From: Capra hircus
Taxonomy: Eukaryota > Chordata > Mammalia > Artiodactyla > Bovidae
Length of the DNA: 64,000 nt
Assembly: GCF_001704415.2 (NCBI RefSeq)
Contig: NC_030822.1
Coordinates: 47,671,345 to 47,735,344 of the forward strand
Direction of reading: 5' to 3'
In this document: piece after piece, positions 45,012 through 55,530 of the stretch
Position numbering within the stretch: the stretch's first letter is position 1
Layout of the letters: each line of letters opens with the position of its first letter
Made by a program: the position numbers and the translations under genes
Notes under the pieces: generated by a model
Seen by the model: only the letters and a program-made list of their open reading frames with translations
The model's database searches: none
Told to the model about the DNA's origin: nothing

Positions 45012-45979
45012 GGTCAGGAAGCAACAGTTAGATCTGGACATGGAACAACAAGACTGGTTCCAAATAGGAAAAGGAGTACATCAAGGCTGTATGTTGTCAC
45101 CCTGCTTATTTAACTTCTATGCAGAGTACATCATGAGAAATGCTGGGCTGGAAGAAGCACAAGATGGAATCAAGATTGCCAGGAGAAATATCAATAACCT
45201 CAGACATGCAGATGACACCACCCTTATGGCAGAAAGTGAAGAGGAACTAAAAAGCCTCTTGATGAAAGTGAAAGAAGAGAGTGAAAAAGTTGGCTTAAAG
45301 ATCAACATTCAGAAAACGAAGATCATGGCATCTGGTCCCATCACTTCATGGGAAATAGATGGGGAAGCAGTGGAAACAGTGTCAGACTTAATTTGGGGGG
45401 GCTCCAAAATCACTGCAGATGGTGACTGCAGCCATGAAATTAAAAGACGCTTATTCCTTGGAAGGAAAGTGATGACCAACCTAGGTAGCATATTCAAAAG
45501 CAGAGGCATTACTTTGTCAACAAAGGTCCATCTAGTCAAGGCTATGGTTTTTCCTGTGGTCATGTACGGATGTGAGAGTTGAACTGTGAAGAAAGCTGAG
45601 TGCTGAAGAATTTTGAACTGTGGTGTTGGAGAAGACTCTTGAGAGTCCCTTGGACTGCAAGGAGATCCAACCAGTCCATCCTAAAGGAGATCAGTCCTGG
45701 GTGTTCATTGGAAGGACTGATGCTAAAGCTGAAGCTCCAGTACTTTGGCCACATCATGCAAAGAGTTGACTCATTGGAAAAGACTCTGATGCTGGGAGGG
45801 ATTGGGGGCAGAAGGAGAAGGGGATGACTGAGGATGAGATGGCTGGATAGCATCACTAACTCGATGGACGTAAGTTTCAGTAAACTCCGGGAGTTGGTGA
45901 TGGACAGGGAAGCCTGGCGTGCTGCAGTTCATGGGGTCACAAAGAGTTGGACATGACTGAGCAACCGAACTGAATTGAC
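45012..45979 (+). mobile_element. BovB LINE, 968 bp, inserted in the provirus
   Basis: It starts GGTCAGGAAGCAACAGTTAG in the reverse-transcriptase region and ends GAACTGAATTGAC. A 7-bp duplication TAATGTT (45005-45011 and 45980-45986) flanks it. The open frame 44899-45582 contains most of the domain, but the catalytic motif is HADD instead of YADD (45205-45216), and a tryptophan codon is now a stop (TGA at 45580-45582). A five-base loss follows near 45.61 kb. It is dead. Confidence 0.93.
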
Positions 45980-45986
45980 TAATGTT

Positions 45987-46193
45987 TGTCTGTTGACCTA
46001 TCTAACATAGACATGTCTTAGAGTAATTAATATCAAGTAAAATATTTTCTTTGTACCTAGGTTTAATATAAGTTAAATATTATATATGTTACAAGTGTGT
46101 CAACAAGGAAATTACCTCAAGTGAAGAAACTTCTAAAAAATGTAAATGAGATATGAGCTTTTATATAAACTCTATTATGAATAATTATTTTTT
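45987..46193 (+). repeat. Provirus internal sequence between BovB and L1
   Basis: AT-rich sequence with no open frame. It is provirus-internal by position only. Confidence 0.5.
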
Positions 46194-46209
46194 AGAAATA
46201 TCTGTCTAA

Positions 46210-48148
46210 CATAATAAAAGCTATATATGACAAACCCACAGCAAACATTATCCTCAATGGTGAAAAATTGAAAGCATTTCCCCTAAAGTCAGGAACAAGA
46301 CAAGGGTGCCCACTTTCACCGCTACTATTCAACATAGTTCTGGAAGTTTTGGCCACAGCAATCAGAGAAGAAAAAGAAATAAAAGGAATCCAAATTGGAA
46401 AGGAAGAAGTAAAACTTTCACTGTTTACAGATGACATGATCCTCTACATAGAAAACCCTAAAGACTCCACCAGAAAATTACTAGAGCTCATCAATGAATA
46501 TAGTAAAGTTGCAGGATATAAAATCAACACACAGAAATCCCTTGCATTCCTATACACGAATAATGAGAAAGTAGAAAAAGAAATTAAGGAAACAATTCCA
46601 TTCACCGTTGCAACGAAAAGAATAAAATACTTAGGAATATATCTACCTAAAGAAACTAAAGACCTATATATAGAAAACTATAAAACACTGATGAAAGAAA
46701 TCAAAGAGGACACTAATAGATGGAGAAATATACCATGTTCATGGATCGGAAGAATCAATATAGTGAAAATGAGTATACTACCCAAAGCAATTTACAAATT
46801 CAATGCAATCCCTATCAAGCTACCAGCCATATTTTTCACAGAACTAGAACAAATAATTTCAAGATTTGTATGGAAATACAAAAAACCTCGAATAGCCAAA
46901 GCAATCTTGAGAAAGGAGAATGGAACTGGAGGAATCAACCTGCCTGACTTCAGGCACTACTACAAAGCCACAGTCATCAAGACAGTATGGTACCGGCACA
47001 AAGACAGACATATAGATCAATGGAACAAAATAGAAAGCCCAGAGATAAATCCACACACATATGGACACCTTATCTTTGACAAAGGAGGCAAGAATATACA
47101 ATGGAGTAAAGACAATCTCTTTAGCAAGTGGTGCTGGGAAAACTGGTCAACCACTTGTAAAAGAATGAAACTAGATCACTTTCTAACACCACACACAAAA
47201 ATAAACTCAAAATGGATTAAAGATCTAAATGTAAGGTCAGAAACTATAAAACTCCTAGAGGAGAACATAGGCAAAACACTCTCAGACATAAATCACAGCA
47301 GGATCCTCTATGATCCACCTCCCAGAATACTGGAAATAAAAGCAAAAATAAACAAATGGGATCTAACTAAAATTAAAAGCTTCTGCACAACAAAGGAAAC
47401 TATAAGCAAGGTGAAAAGACAGCCTTCGGAATGGGAGAAAATAATAGCAAATGAAGCAACTGACAAACAACTAATCTCAAAAATATACAAGCAACTTATG
47501 CAGCTCAATTCCAGAAAAATAAACAACCCAATCAAATAGTGGGCCAAAGAACTAAATAGACATTTCTCCAAAGAAGACATACGGATGGCTAACAAACACA
47601 TGAAAAGATGCTCAACATCACTCATTATTAGAGAAATGCAAATCAAAACCACAATGAGGTACCACTTCACACCAGTCAGAATGTCTGCGATCCAAAAATC
47701 TGCAAGCAATAAATGCTGGAGAGGGTGTGGAGAAAAGGGAACTCTCCTACACTATTGGTGGGAATGCAAACTAGTACAGCCACTATGGAGAACAGTGTGG
47801 AGATTCCTTTAAAAATTGCAAATAAAACTACCTTATGACCCAGCAATCCCACTGCTGGGCATACACACCAAGGAAACCAGAATTGAAAGAGACACATGTA
47901 CCCCAATGTTCATCGCAGCACTGTTTATAATAGCCAGGACATGGAAACAACCTAGATGTCCATCAGTAGATGAATGGATAAGAAAGCTGTGGTACATATA
48001 CACAATGGAGTACTACTCAGCCTTTAAAAAGAATTCATTTGAATCAGTTCTAATGAGATGGATGAAACTGGAGCCTATTATACAGAGTGAAGTAAGCCAG
48101 AAAGAAAAACACCAATACAGTATACTAACACATATATATGGAATTTAG
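46210..48148 (+). pseudogene. L1 ORF2 remnant, open except for two in-frame stops
   Basis: One reading frame runs from the insertion point to the canonical ORF2 stop at 48146-48148 and is interrupted only by TAG at 47537-47539 and TAA at 47810-47812. The first segment has 423 codons from the first methionine (46268). The reverse-transcriptase motif appears as FTDD (about 46427-46438), where L1 usually has FADD. The cysteine-bearing C-terminal stretch (NKCWRGCGEKG, then WWECK) lies at about 47706-47765. ORF2p is the endonuclease/reverse transcriptase of L1. The endonuclease part is absent because of truncation. Confidence 0.92.
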
Positions 48149-48516
48149 AAAGATGGCAAATACGACCCTGTATGCAAGACAGCAAAAAAGACACAGAGGT
48201 GTATAACGGACTTTTGGACTCAGAGGGAGAGGGAGAGGGTGGGATGATTTGGGAGAATGGCATTCTAACATGTATACTATCATGTAAGAATCGAATCGCC
48301 AGTCTATGTCCGACGCAGGATACAGCATGCTTGGGGCTGGTGCACGGGGATGACCCAGAGAGATGTTATGGGGAGGGAGGTGGGAGGGGGGTTCATGTTT
48401 GGGAACGCATGTACACCCGTGGTGGATTCATGTCAATGTATGGCAAAACCAATACAGTATTGTAAAGTAAAATAAAGTAAAAATAAAAATTAAAAAAAAA
48501 ACAAAAACAAAAAAAA
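46210..48516 (+). mobile_element. Young L1 LINE, 2.3 kb, 5'-truncated
   Basis: An exact 16-bp duplication AGAAATATCTGTCTAA (46194-46209 and 48517-48532) flanks the copy. It starts in ORF2 and continues through the reverse-transcriptase domain, the C-terminus and the 3' UTR to a poly-A-rich tail (about 48.48-48.52 kb). It is inserted inside the provirus. The exact duplication and few disabling mutations make it the least degraded L1 of the window. Confidence 0.96.
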
Positions 48517-48532
48517 AGAAATATCTGTCTAA

Positions 48533-50799
48533 AATAGTGTAACTATTGGTGTATCCAGATTGGTGTAACTTAAATTTCTAAGGGGTGTGCTAAGTGTGCT
48601 AAGTGTTGAAAGTCTACTAAATAGTTAGGTCATTTCAAAATAAATTAAGATTTTGAAACTTTTACTGCTAAACACTAATTTCCTTTTACAGAGAAACTAA
48701 AGAAATTTGGGACTGTAAATGAATAATGTTTGGTGCCATCCTAACACATTCTAAGAAGGCAAGGGTTTTAGAAATTATCACTGGTATTTATGCTCACCAA
48801 TTTATAAAATGCTAATATAAAAGTTAGTTCTTGGTTGCTAAAGGAAAGTATAAAGTATAAAGGAAAGTGTGTTTTCAGTTAAAAAAAAAGGTATAAAAAA
48901 TACTAAACAGTTATGCATGATCAGGATTTTCTAAAATTGGATTACAATTAGTTAGATAAATGGATTTTGTTTAAAATGACACAACCATAAAAAAAAAAAA
49001 AAACTGGTTAGAGCCAACTAGGTCCACGATGGCAGGAGCTGACTTTCACTAGACCTTGAGCCTTGGTATTTACGCTCATTATGATATATCAGCAAGCTAA
49101 ATGATACACCCATCAACATTGACTAAATCTGACCAAATGTTCTAAATGTTTTTCATTGATCTTTTCGATAAAACTTCCTAAATCAAATTCTTTTGAAGTT
49201 CCTTAAGTTCCCGCTTCAGAGGGCCCCTGAAACATCCCAAAGAAAGATACTAAACTGTGTTTATTTGGTTGGTTAAATTACATGAAAAAGATTTTGAATG
49301 AGTAAGAAATCCACTCATGTTATAATATATGGTAAAATTACTAATACAGATATCCTAGAAATTATATGGAGTTCTTAACATTTTGATATGTCCTGGTATT
49401 CTAATGAAAAACCTGATGACTTCACAAAAGTTAACAAAAGACTGAATGAACCAGCGAATATGCCTATAACTTTTATGGTTTCTATCTGAAAAATTACAGG
49501 TTTGAATCTTGAGTTTCCCGGGAGTAGGGAAAACCTTCCTCTCAAACTAATTATGAAAATAATTTGGTAAAATTATACATTATAAACAAAACAATTATAT
49601 TTTCTCTTTATCTGACTCCTCCAGAAATTTGAAACTCTTAGTTTTCCAGTAAGTTTATCAAATGAGCTAGGAGGGTTATCTCACTAACAGGTACAAAAAT
49701 CTCAAGGAATTTTTGAGACCTTAAAAAGGAAAGAATTCACCTAGATTTGTTAGGCAAAATCTGTGATAAGCCTTTGGTGTGAGTTTCCCAGCCCTGTTTT
49801 ATTTTAAAAGTTCAGTCTGAGATTCTATAAAGGTTTCAGCAAAATAAAAAGTCTATGATCAATTATGGTTATATAAATCATCAGACCAAAATTAGTGAGA
49901 ACAGACCTATTTTGCAAACAAGCTAGCCTTAATTTGGTTATATTTGATCAAAATGAGGGAAATTTTAGGGAGAAAAAGATGTTTCAATAAATGTTAAATC
50001 CCAGTTTGTTAATGGAGGTCTACCAATGGAGGTAGTAAGACTCATTTCTTAGACAGTTCTTTGCTGTTATGTGATATTAATGTAAAATTTAATTGCATTC
50101 TTAAAGAACACCCTAAATTTGTTTCTGAAGCTTATCTCAGTAATCTATCTTTGGATGAAGATCAGATGCCTCATGACCTGCAACCAGGACTGGAAAGAGA
50201 CATAATTTAAGGGACTGTCTCCAACCTGGATGGAAGGACTTTTTAATCAGGAGAAACTACACTACACCAGGATGAGAAGACGATGATATCAGAGGTAGAC
50301 AGCTTGTCCAAGATGCTGGACCCGATTCGTATGATTAGTTATAATGTTTTTTTTTGACTTCTTAGACCTTTGCATATAAATCAAATGCTTTTCTATCATA
50401 GGCCTGATCCTGTGCCAGTTTTAGAAAACAATCCAATTGTTGTGTTTGTGGCCAATTACCTGTGTCTAGTTCTGGGTTACCTTAGTAAATTTCTCTACTA
50501 CAAGATTCTAACTGGTTGGCCCTGAAAAAATTTACTTAAAAAATTATAGTCATATTCAGGTCACTGTGATATTACTAGATGGGATCCCCTCACCAGGCCA
50601 ATTAATAATGCTTGCTCTGACTCTGGCTATAAATTTGAGCTTTTTTCTGTTACTCAAGCTCAATCAGAGCAACAAGAAAAGTTTCAGCAAAGGAAGAAAA
50701 AATCTCCCACAATTATGGGATGGATTTATATAGATAACACCAGGCTATGGTAATTTAGGTTTAAAGTCTCCTCTGTGTTGGAAACAATTAAATCATACT
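48533..50799 (+). repeat. Provirus internal region, degenerate
   Basis: This 2.3 kb of AT-rich sequence lies between the L1 and the next BovB and has no open frame above about 60 codons in the provirus sense. Broken plus-strand frames near 50.1-50.8 kb could be old retroviral coding sequence, but I could not match them to Gag, Pol or Env. No short-repeat structure stands out. Confidence 0.4.
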
Positions 50800-50810
50800 A
50801 AGGACAATCA

Positions 50811-51461
50811 CATCCATACATGACCACAGGAAAAACCATAGCCTTGACTAGACGGACCTTAGTCGGCAAAGTAATGTCTCTGCTTTTGAATATACTATCT
50901 AGGTTGGTCATAACTTTTCTTCCAAGGAGTAAGCGTCTTTTAATTTCATGGCTGCAGTCACCATCTGCAGTGATTTCGGAGCCCAAAAAAATAAAGTCTG
51001 ACGCTGTTTCCACTGTTTCCCCATCTATTTCCCATGAAGTGATGGGACCGGATGCCTGTGAAGAAGGCTGAGCGCCGAAGAATTGATGCTTTTGAACTGT
51101 GGTGTTGGAGAAGACTCTTGAGAGTCCCTTGGACTGCAAGGAGATCCAACCAGTCCATTCTGAAGGAGATCAACCCTGGGATTTCTTTGGAAGGAATGAT
51201 GCTAAAGCTGAAACTCCAGTACTTTGGCCACCTCATGCGAAGAGTTGACTCATTGGAAAAGACTCTGATGCCTGGAGGGATTGGGGGCAGGAGGAGAAGG
51301 GGACGGCCGAGGATGAGATGGTTGGATGGCATCACGGACTCGTTGGATGTGAGTCTGAGTGAACTCTGGGAGATGGTGATGGACAGGGAGGCCTCGCGTG
51401 CTGTGATTCATGGGGTCGCAAAGAGTGGGACACGACTGAGTGACTGAACTGAACTGAACTG
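50811..51461. mobile_element. BovB LINE with a 5' inversion (twin-priming type)
   Basis: The left part (50811-51054) is antisense: it reads reversed from the CATACATGACCACAGG segment to CCATCACTTCATGGG-type sequence and ends in GGACCGGATGCC. The right part (51055-51461) is sense, starting TGTGAAGAAGGCTGAG and ending in CTGAACTGAACTGAA. In an intact BovB the two parts are neighbours in one orientation, so the 5' part has been inverted with loss of about 11 bases. The duplication AAGGACAATCA (50800-50810) against AAGGATAATCA (51462-51472) shows it was one insertion event. Confidence 0.93.
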
Positions 51462-51472
51462 AAGGATAATCA

Positions 51473-52417
51473 GTCTAGTAACACTGGGCTATGTGCCTTA
51501 TAGACGGTGGTGCCAATATATAATTTCCCTGGAAGATAAAGATTCTACAGAGTAGACCAAGTTAGATGACCTGAGATATACTGGACTACATCTAATGGAA
51601 GCTCTTAAGTCTTACTTGTGACTTTACGAATACTGCTGGCTATGTTATTTGTATTTCACCTGTTTTACAAAATTGCTGTTTCTTACACTGCCAAATGTGT
51701 GTCTGAGGCTTCTAATAAAAATAATATATAGTCCCATATGAGATTGATGATGATAACAATATAACTTTAGATATGGGAAGAAGCAACAAGTGGTCCAGAA
51801 AATTCTGGATACTGTTTTACGGCCTAGTCCAGTAACAGCACATTGAGTGGCCTGTCAACAAAATCTTTGCCAAACCTGAGAATGAACATTCTTAGCTCCA
51901 TGAGATAAAATGATCATAAAATACCCTCCTCAAAATCATGGTAAAGTTTATGAACAAAAAGGGGCTCTGTCAACTCAAGACTGACATTTGCCATCTACAT
52001 CTACAAAGATTAAATCATGACCACTGCAACTGCTGATTTTCAACGCCCCTGAAAGGAGTTCAGGGTGAAAATCAGGAATAAGGCACTCTGTGCTCTGGGA
52101 AAAATTGGCAAAACAGGCCTTCAGATAGTTAGATCTTTTCAAGAAAAGATTTTACGAGTTCCAATTCTTGAATCTTCTCATACACAGGAAAACACTGACG
52201 TCATTAATGGTGACATCTGTTTTGGCTATTAAAAAAAAATTTACAATCAAAAGTCAAAATAGAGTAGCTATGGTTCAGACATCCTGGAAAATAACTAGGT
52301 GATACTATAGGTGTAATTTCAGATTAGATGTTGTATTGCTAAACACTTGAGTTTTCTGAGTCGTGTCAGGCTTAGGTGCCACCATTCTCAAATCAATGTC
52401 TGCTGGAAGCTAGTAAT
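51473..52417 (+). repeat. Provirus internal region, degenerate
   Basis: Broken sequence with several in-frame stops. A stretch near 51.48-51.72 kb reads loosely like retroviral Env surface sequence (small Asn/Ser-rich pieces) but not well enough to align. No frame is open for more than about 50 codons. Confidence 0.4.
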
Positions 52418-52426
52418 TGTAACCTT

Positions 52427-53632
52427 CAGTTCAGTTCAGTCACTCAGTTGTGTCCGACTCTGCAACCCCATGAATCGTAGCACACCAGGCCTCCCTGTCT
52501 ATCACCAACTCCCGGAGTTCACTCAAACTCATGTCCATCGAGTCGGTGATGCCATCCAGCCATCTCATCCTCCGTCGTCCCCTTCTCCTCCTGCCCCCAA
52601 TCCCTCCCAGCATCAGCGTCTTTTCCATGAGTCAACTCTTTGCATGATGTGGCCAAAGTACTGGAGCTTCAGCTTTAGCATCAGTCCTTCCAATGAACAC
52701 CCAGGATTGATCTCCTTTAGAATGGACTGGATGGATCTCCTTGCAGTCCAAGGGACTCTCAAGAGTCTTCTCCAACACCACAGTTCAAAAGCATCAATTC
52801 TTCAGCACTCAGCTTTCTTCACAGTCCAACTCTCACATCCATACATGACCACTGGAAAAACCATAGCCTTGACTAGACGGACGTTTGTTGGCAAAGTAAC
52901 GTCTCTGCTTTTTAATATGCTATCTCAGTTCAGTTCAGTTCAGTCGCTCAGTCGTATCTGACTCTTTGCGACCCCATGAATCGCAGCACGCCAGGTCTCC
53001 CTGTCCATCTAGGTTGGTCATAACTTTCCTTCCAAGGAGTAAGTGTCTTTTAATTTCATGGCTGCAATCACCATCTGCAGTGATTTTGGAGCCCCCCAAA
53101 AATAAAGTCTAACACTGTTTCCACTGTTTCCCCATCTATTTCCCATGAAGTGATGGGACCAGATGCCATGATCTTCATTTTCTGAATGTTGAGCTTTAAG
53201 CCAACTTTTTCACTTTCCTCTTTCACTTTCATCAAGAGGCTTTTGAGTTCCTCTTCAATTTCTACCATAAGGGTGGTATCATCTGCATATCTGAGGTTAT
53301 TGATATTTCTCCTGGCAATCTTGATTCCAGCTTGTGCTTCTTCCAGCCCAGCATTTCTCATGATGTACTCTGCATAGAAGTTAAATAAGCAGGGTGACAA
53401 TATACAGCCTTGATGTACTCCTTTTCCTATTTGGAACCAGTCTGTTGTTCCATGTCCAGTTCTAACTGCTGCTTCCTGACCTGCATATAGGTTTCTCAAG
53501 AGGCAGGTCAGGTGGTCTGGTATTCCCATCTCTTTCAGAATTTCCCACAGTTTATTGTGATCCACACAAAGGCTTTGGCATAGTCAATAAACTAGAAATA
53601 TATGTTTTTCTGGAACTCTCTTGCTTTTTCAA
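52427..53632 (-). mobile_element. BovB LINE, antisense, 1.2 kb
   Basis: The plus strand opens with the reversed tail TTCAGTTCAGTTCAGTC and ends near TTGCTTTTTC. The frame 53068-53565 (minus, 165 codons) contains the reverse-transcriptase core with YADD intact. A probable duplication is TGTAACCTT (52418-52426) against TGCAACCTT (53633-53641), one mismatch. It is inserted in the provirus in the opposite orientation and itself contains a second BovB fragment at 52926-53010. Confidence 0.92.
52926..53010 (-). mobile_element. Nested 85-bp BovB 3' fragment inside the antisense BovB
   Basis: A second, distinct copy of the reversed BovB tail (CAGTTCAGTTCAGTTCAGTC, then CCCCATGAATCGCAGCACGC) interrupts the continuous BovB sequence between GCTATCT and AGGTTGG. 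The 4 bases ATCT are repeated at 52922-52925 and 53007-53010. The fragment differs from the host element's own tail (52427-52510), so it is not a simple local duplication. Confidence 0.85.
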
Positions 53633-53641
53633 TGCAACCTT

Positions 53642-54645
53642 ACTTTTTTATAAAACTAGGCAACTGGCTACCTGGCCACAAGTCTCCCCAAAGTACCAGG
53701 TCCAGACTGGGTTTCAGGCCTATTCTTCTAAAGAGAAATGAGATTTATTTTGTCTATTAAAATTCCAGTTATCCCTCCTCCAGCTACTTCTAACTGGCTC
53801 TGTTACAATAAAATGGCAGACCAAGGGATTGAGATTTTAATCATACAAGGCTCAGATCTAGGACTTGGAACTCAGGAATACTTCCAATTCAGTGTCTATT
53901 CTCCAAGTTATGCCCCATTTTGACAGGAAGTTATCACAGTCATAGTTGCCCTATTCCCTAAATTAAAACTGAGCAGGACTCTGTGGGGCTCTGGTGTAGA
54001 GATCTGTTCTGTGTTCTCCATTTCTTGTCTGTAGGATATCGGCTTCCTTCAGCCTCCTTGACCTTCCCTGAGTTCCAAAGGGTGGATTCAAACAATTGCT
54101 AATCAGGGAAGGGAGGGGATGCAGAAACAGAGGAGAAACAATCAAATGGTGGTACAGCCTTGAGGCAGGTCCTGATTCCTACTCAAAGAAATATGCGTAA
54201 CAATGTGTTTGAGTTCTTCTACAGAACTGGAGCCCCCACCCAAGCGGAGGATGGTAACTTTAGACTGAACACAAGATTCCTGGAGCACAGCTCTGTTGCC
54301 TCACCACCAACCAATCAAACAAACAAAAAAAAGTCACAAACCCTGCAGCCCTCACCCCAAATGTTGCCTCCTGTTTCTGGGGACCAGTGATGACCATCCT
54401 GTTAGGTCTCCTGTTTGGCCCCTGTCTATTTCATCTCTGAGAAGAGCCAACAATTTCAAACTAAATTGCTGTTATTACAAGGGTAAATGCTGGTTTCAGA
54501 CAAAAAAATACTTTGACTTAGATCAGGTAGAGAGAGACTTCTGCTCTGCTAGGCAAATCTATCCCCATGCACAGCAGGAAGAAGCTACAGAAGAAAGAGA
54601 CCTCCGCCCCAATTCCCAAGAAATATCTTGAGTGTGAAGTCTCTC
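53642..54645 (+). pseudogene. Provirus env region, degenerate, with a transmembrane-anchor relic
   Basis: Near the 3' end, the plus frame at about 54380-54440 shows a hydrophobic stretch ending in LLFGPC, which resembles the membrane anchor and cytoplasmic start of gammaretrovirus Env TM. It is followed by a stop and broken frames. Upstream the sequence is riddled with stops, so no protein can be made. The relic and its position before the polypurine tract support the class I identity. Confidence 0.6.
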
Positions 54646-54655
54646 AGGGGGGAGT
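54646..54655 (+). promoter_or_regulatory. Polypurine tract of the provirus
   Basis: AGGGGGGAGT immediately precedes the TGTTAG start of the 3' LTR. In retroviruses this tract primes plus-strand DNA synthesis. The position and composition are as expected. Confidence 0.75.
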
Positions 54656-55125
54656 TGTTAGAGGAAGCATACTGATTGAAAACGCCCACCCTGGCCAGGC
54701 ACCATAGTAACCATTTGCATGAGTTGTTTTATGACAAGAGGTCCTAGTGAGGAACAGGGAACTAATAAGCCTCCACCAACCACAAGAGTTTGGGAAAGGT
54801 CAGAAGGAGACATCACCTGTCCGACAACCTCCCAGAAGCCTTCTCTCTGGCATGCATCTTGGCTGAACAAAGCATGCATCACCAGGAAGGACTCTGAGTC
54901 AGAATGATTGGCCAAAGACAATCACCATCACCATAAAACCACATGCAAGCCACATGGCAGAGCAGTTCTCCTGGGTTCCCTTACCCTCCTGCTCTCCTCC
55001 TGGGTGCCCTTTCCCAATAAAACATCTTGCTTTGTCAGCACATGTGTCTCCTTGGACAATTCATTTCCAAGTATTAGACAAGAGCCCAGTTTCGGGCCCT
55101 GGAAGGGGTCCCTCTTCCTGCAACA
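54656..55125 (+). repeat. 3' LTR of the provirus
   Basis: The 470-bp LTR starts TGTTAGAGGAAGC and ends CCTGCAACA. It carries the AATAAA polyadenylation signal at 55016-55021, in the same place as in the 5' LTR, and lacks the Bov-A2 present there. It also lacks about 14 bases of the region around 43626-43645. The duplication copy GGAC follows at 55126-55129. Confidence 0.93.
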
Positions 55126-55299
55126 GGACCAAGCCTTTCCTCAACACTGTGCAGGACTCTCAAACCCCTTGACAAATCCAGCTCTGGAAAACCAAAAGAC
55201 TTGCTCCACGGTTTGGAACACCAGTGGCTGATGAAGGTTTCATGTGAATTAATCTTTGGCTTTCTTTTTTTTTAATTAAGAAAAAGCCATTCCTGAGCT

Positions 55300-55530
55300 G
55301 CCAGATATAAGAGCTTTGCAGCTGTAGAGAAACAGAAGGCAAAATGGCCACAGGGAGGATCACCTGCACAGGCAAGTTGGGGGGGGGGGGGGGGGCGGTG
55401 CTGCAGCGCAGAGCTTGGGGGGCGGGGTGCTCGCCGGCCCAGGCTCTGGGAGACAGTGCCATGCTGTGGCCACCTGCCGCCTGTGCGCCGCCTTCCGCAG
55501 CCGCTGCAGGTACAGGAGGCCTGTTTCCTG
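55300..55530 (+). promoter_or_regulatory. Candidate promoter and first exon, GC-rich, 17-G run
   Basis: A TATA-like ATATAAG at about 55306-55312 precedes an ATG at 55344 in a purine-start context (GGCAAAATGG). Nine codons on, the sequence CACAG|GCAAGT resembles a GC-AG type splice donor. A run of 17 G lies at 55379-55395, then a GC-rich patch to about 55.52 kb. A 110-codon frame (55344-55676) runs across but has no recognisable domain, and its poly-Gly run comes from the G tract. No known gene is recognised; this may be chance. Confidence 0.3.

Larger units (their letters stand above)
43071..55125 (+). mobile_element. Class I (gammaretrovirus-like) endogenous provirus, BTLTR1-type, nested
   Basis: Paired LTRs (43071-43841 and 54656-55125) start TGTTAG and end in AACA. 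They are flanked by a 4-bp GGAC duplication (43067-43070 and 55126-55129), the size typical of gammaretroviruses. A PBS and a polypurine tract sit in the right places. After removing nested insertions, about 6.6 kb remains, and the internal part is about 5.6 kb, shorter than an intact element. I find no recognisable Gag or Pol. The LTR resembles a bovine ERV1 LTR I know as BTLTR1; the name is from memory. Confidence 0.9.

Noticed and set aside
44899..45582. 227-codon frame that could be mistaken for a host reverse transcriptase gene
   Set aside because: It is BovB sequence with a degraded catalytic motif and a stop that replaces a conserved tryptophan, preceded by about 38 codons of provirus DNA that do not belong to it.
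46268..47539. 423-codon frame, the longest in the window
   Set aside because: It is the L1 ORF2 reverse-transcriptase region, ending at a premature stop. Annotated as a pseudogene and not as a gene.
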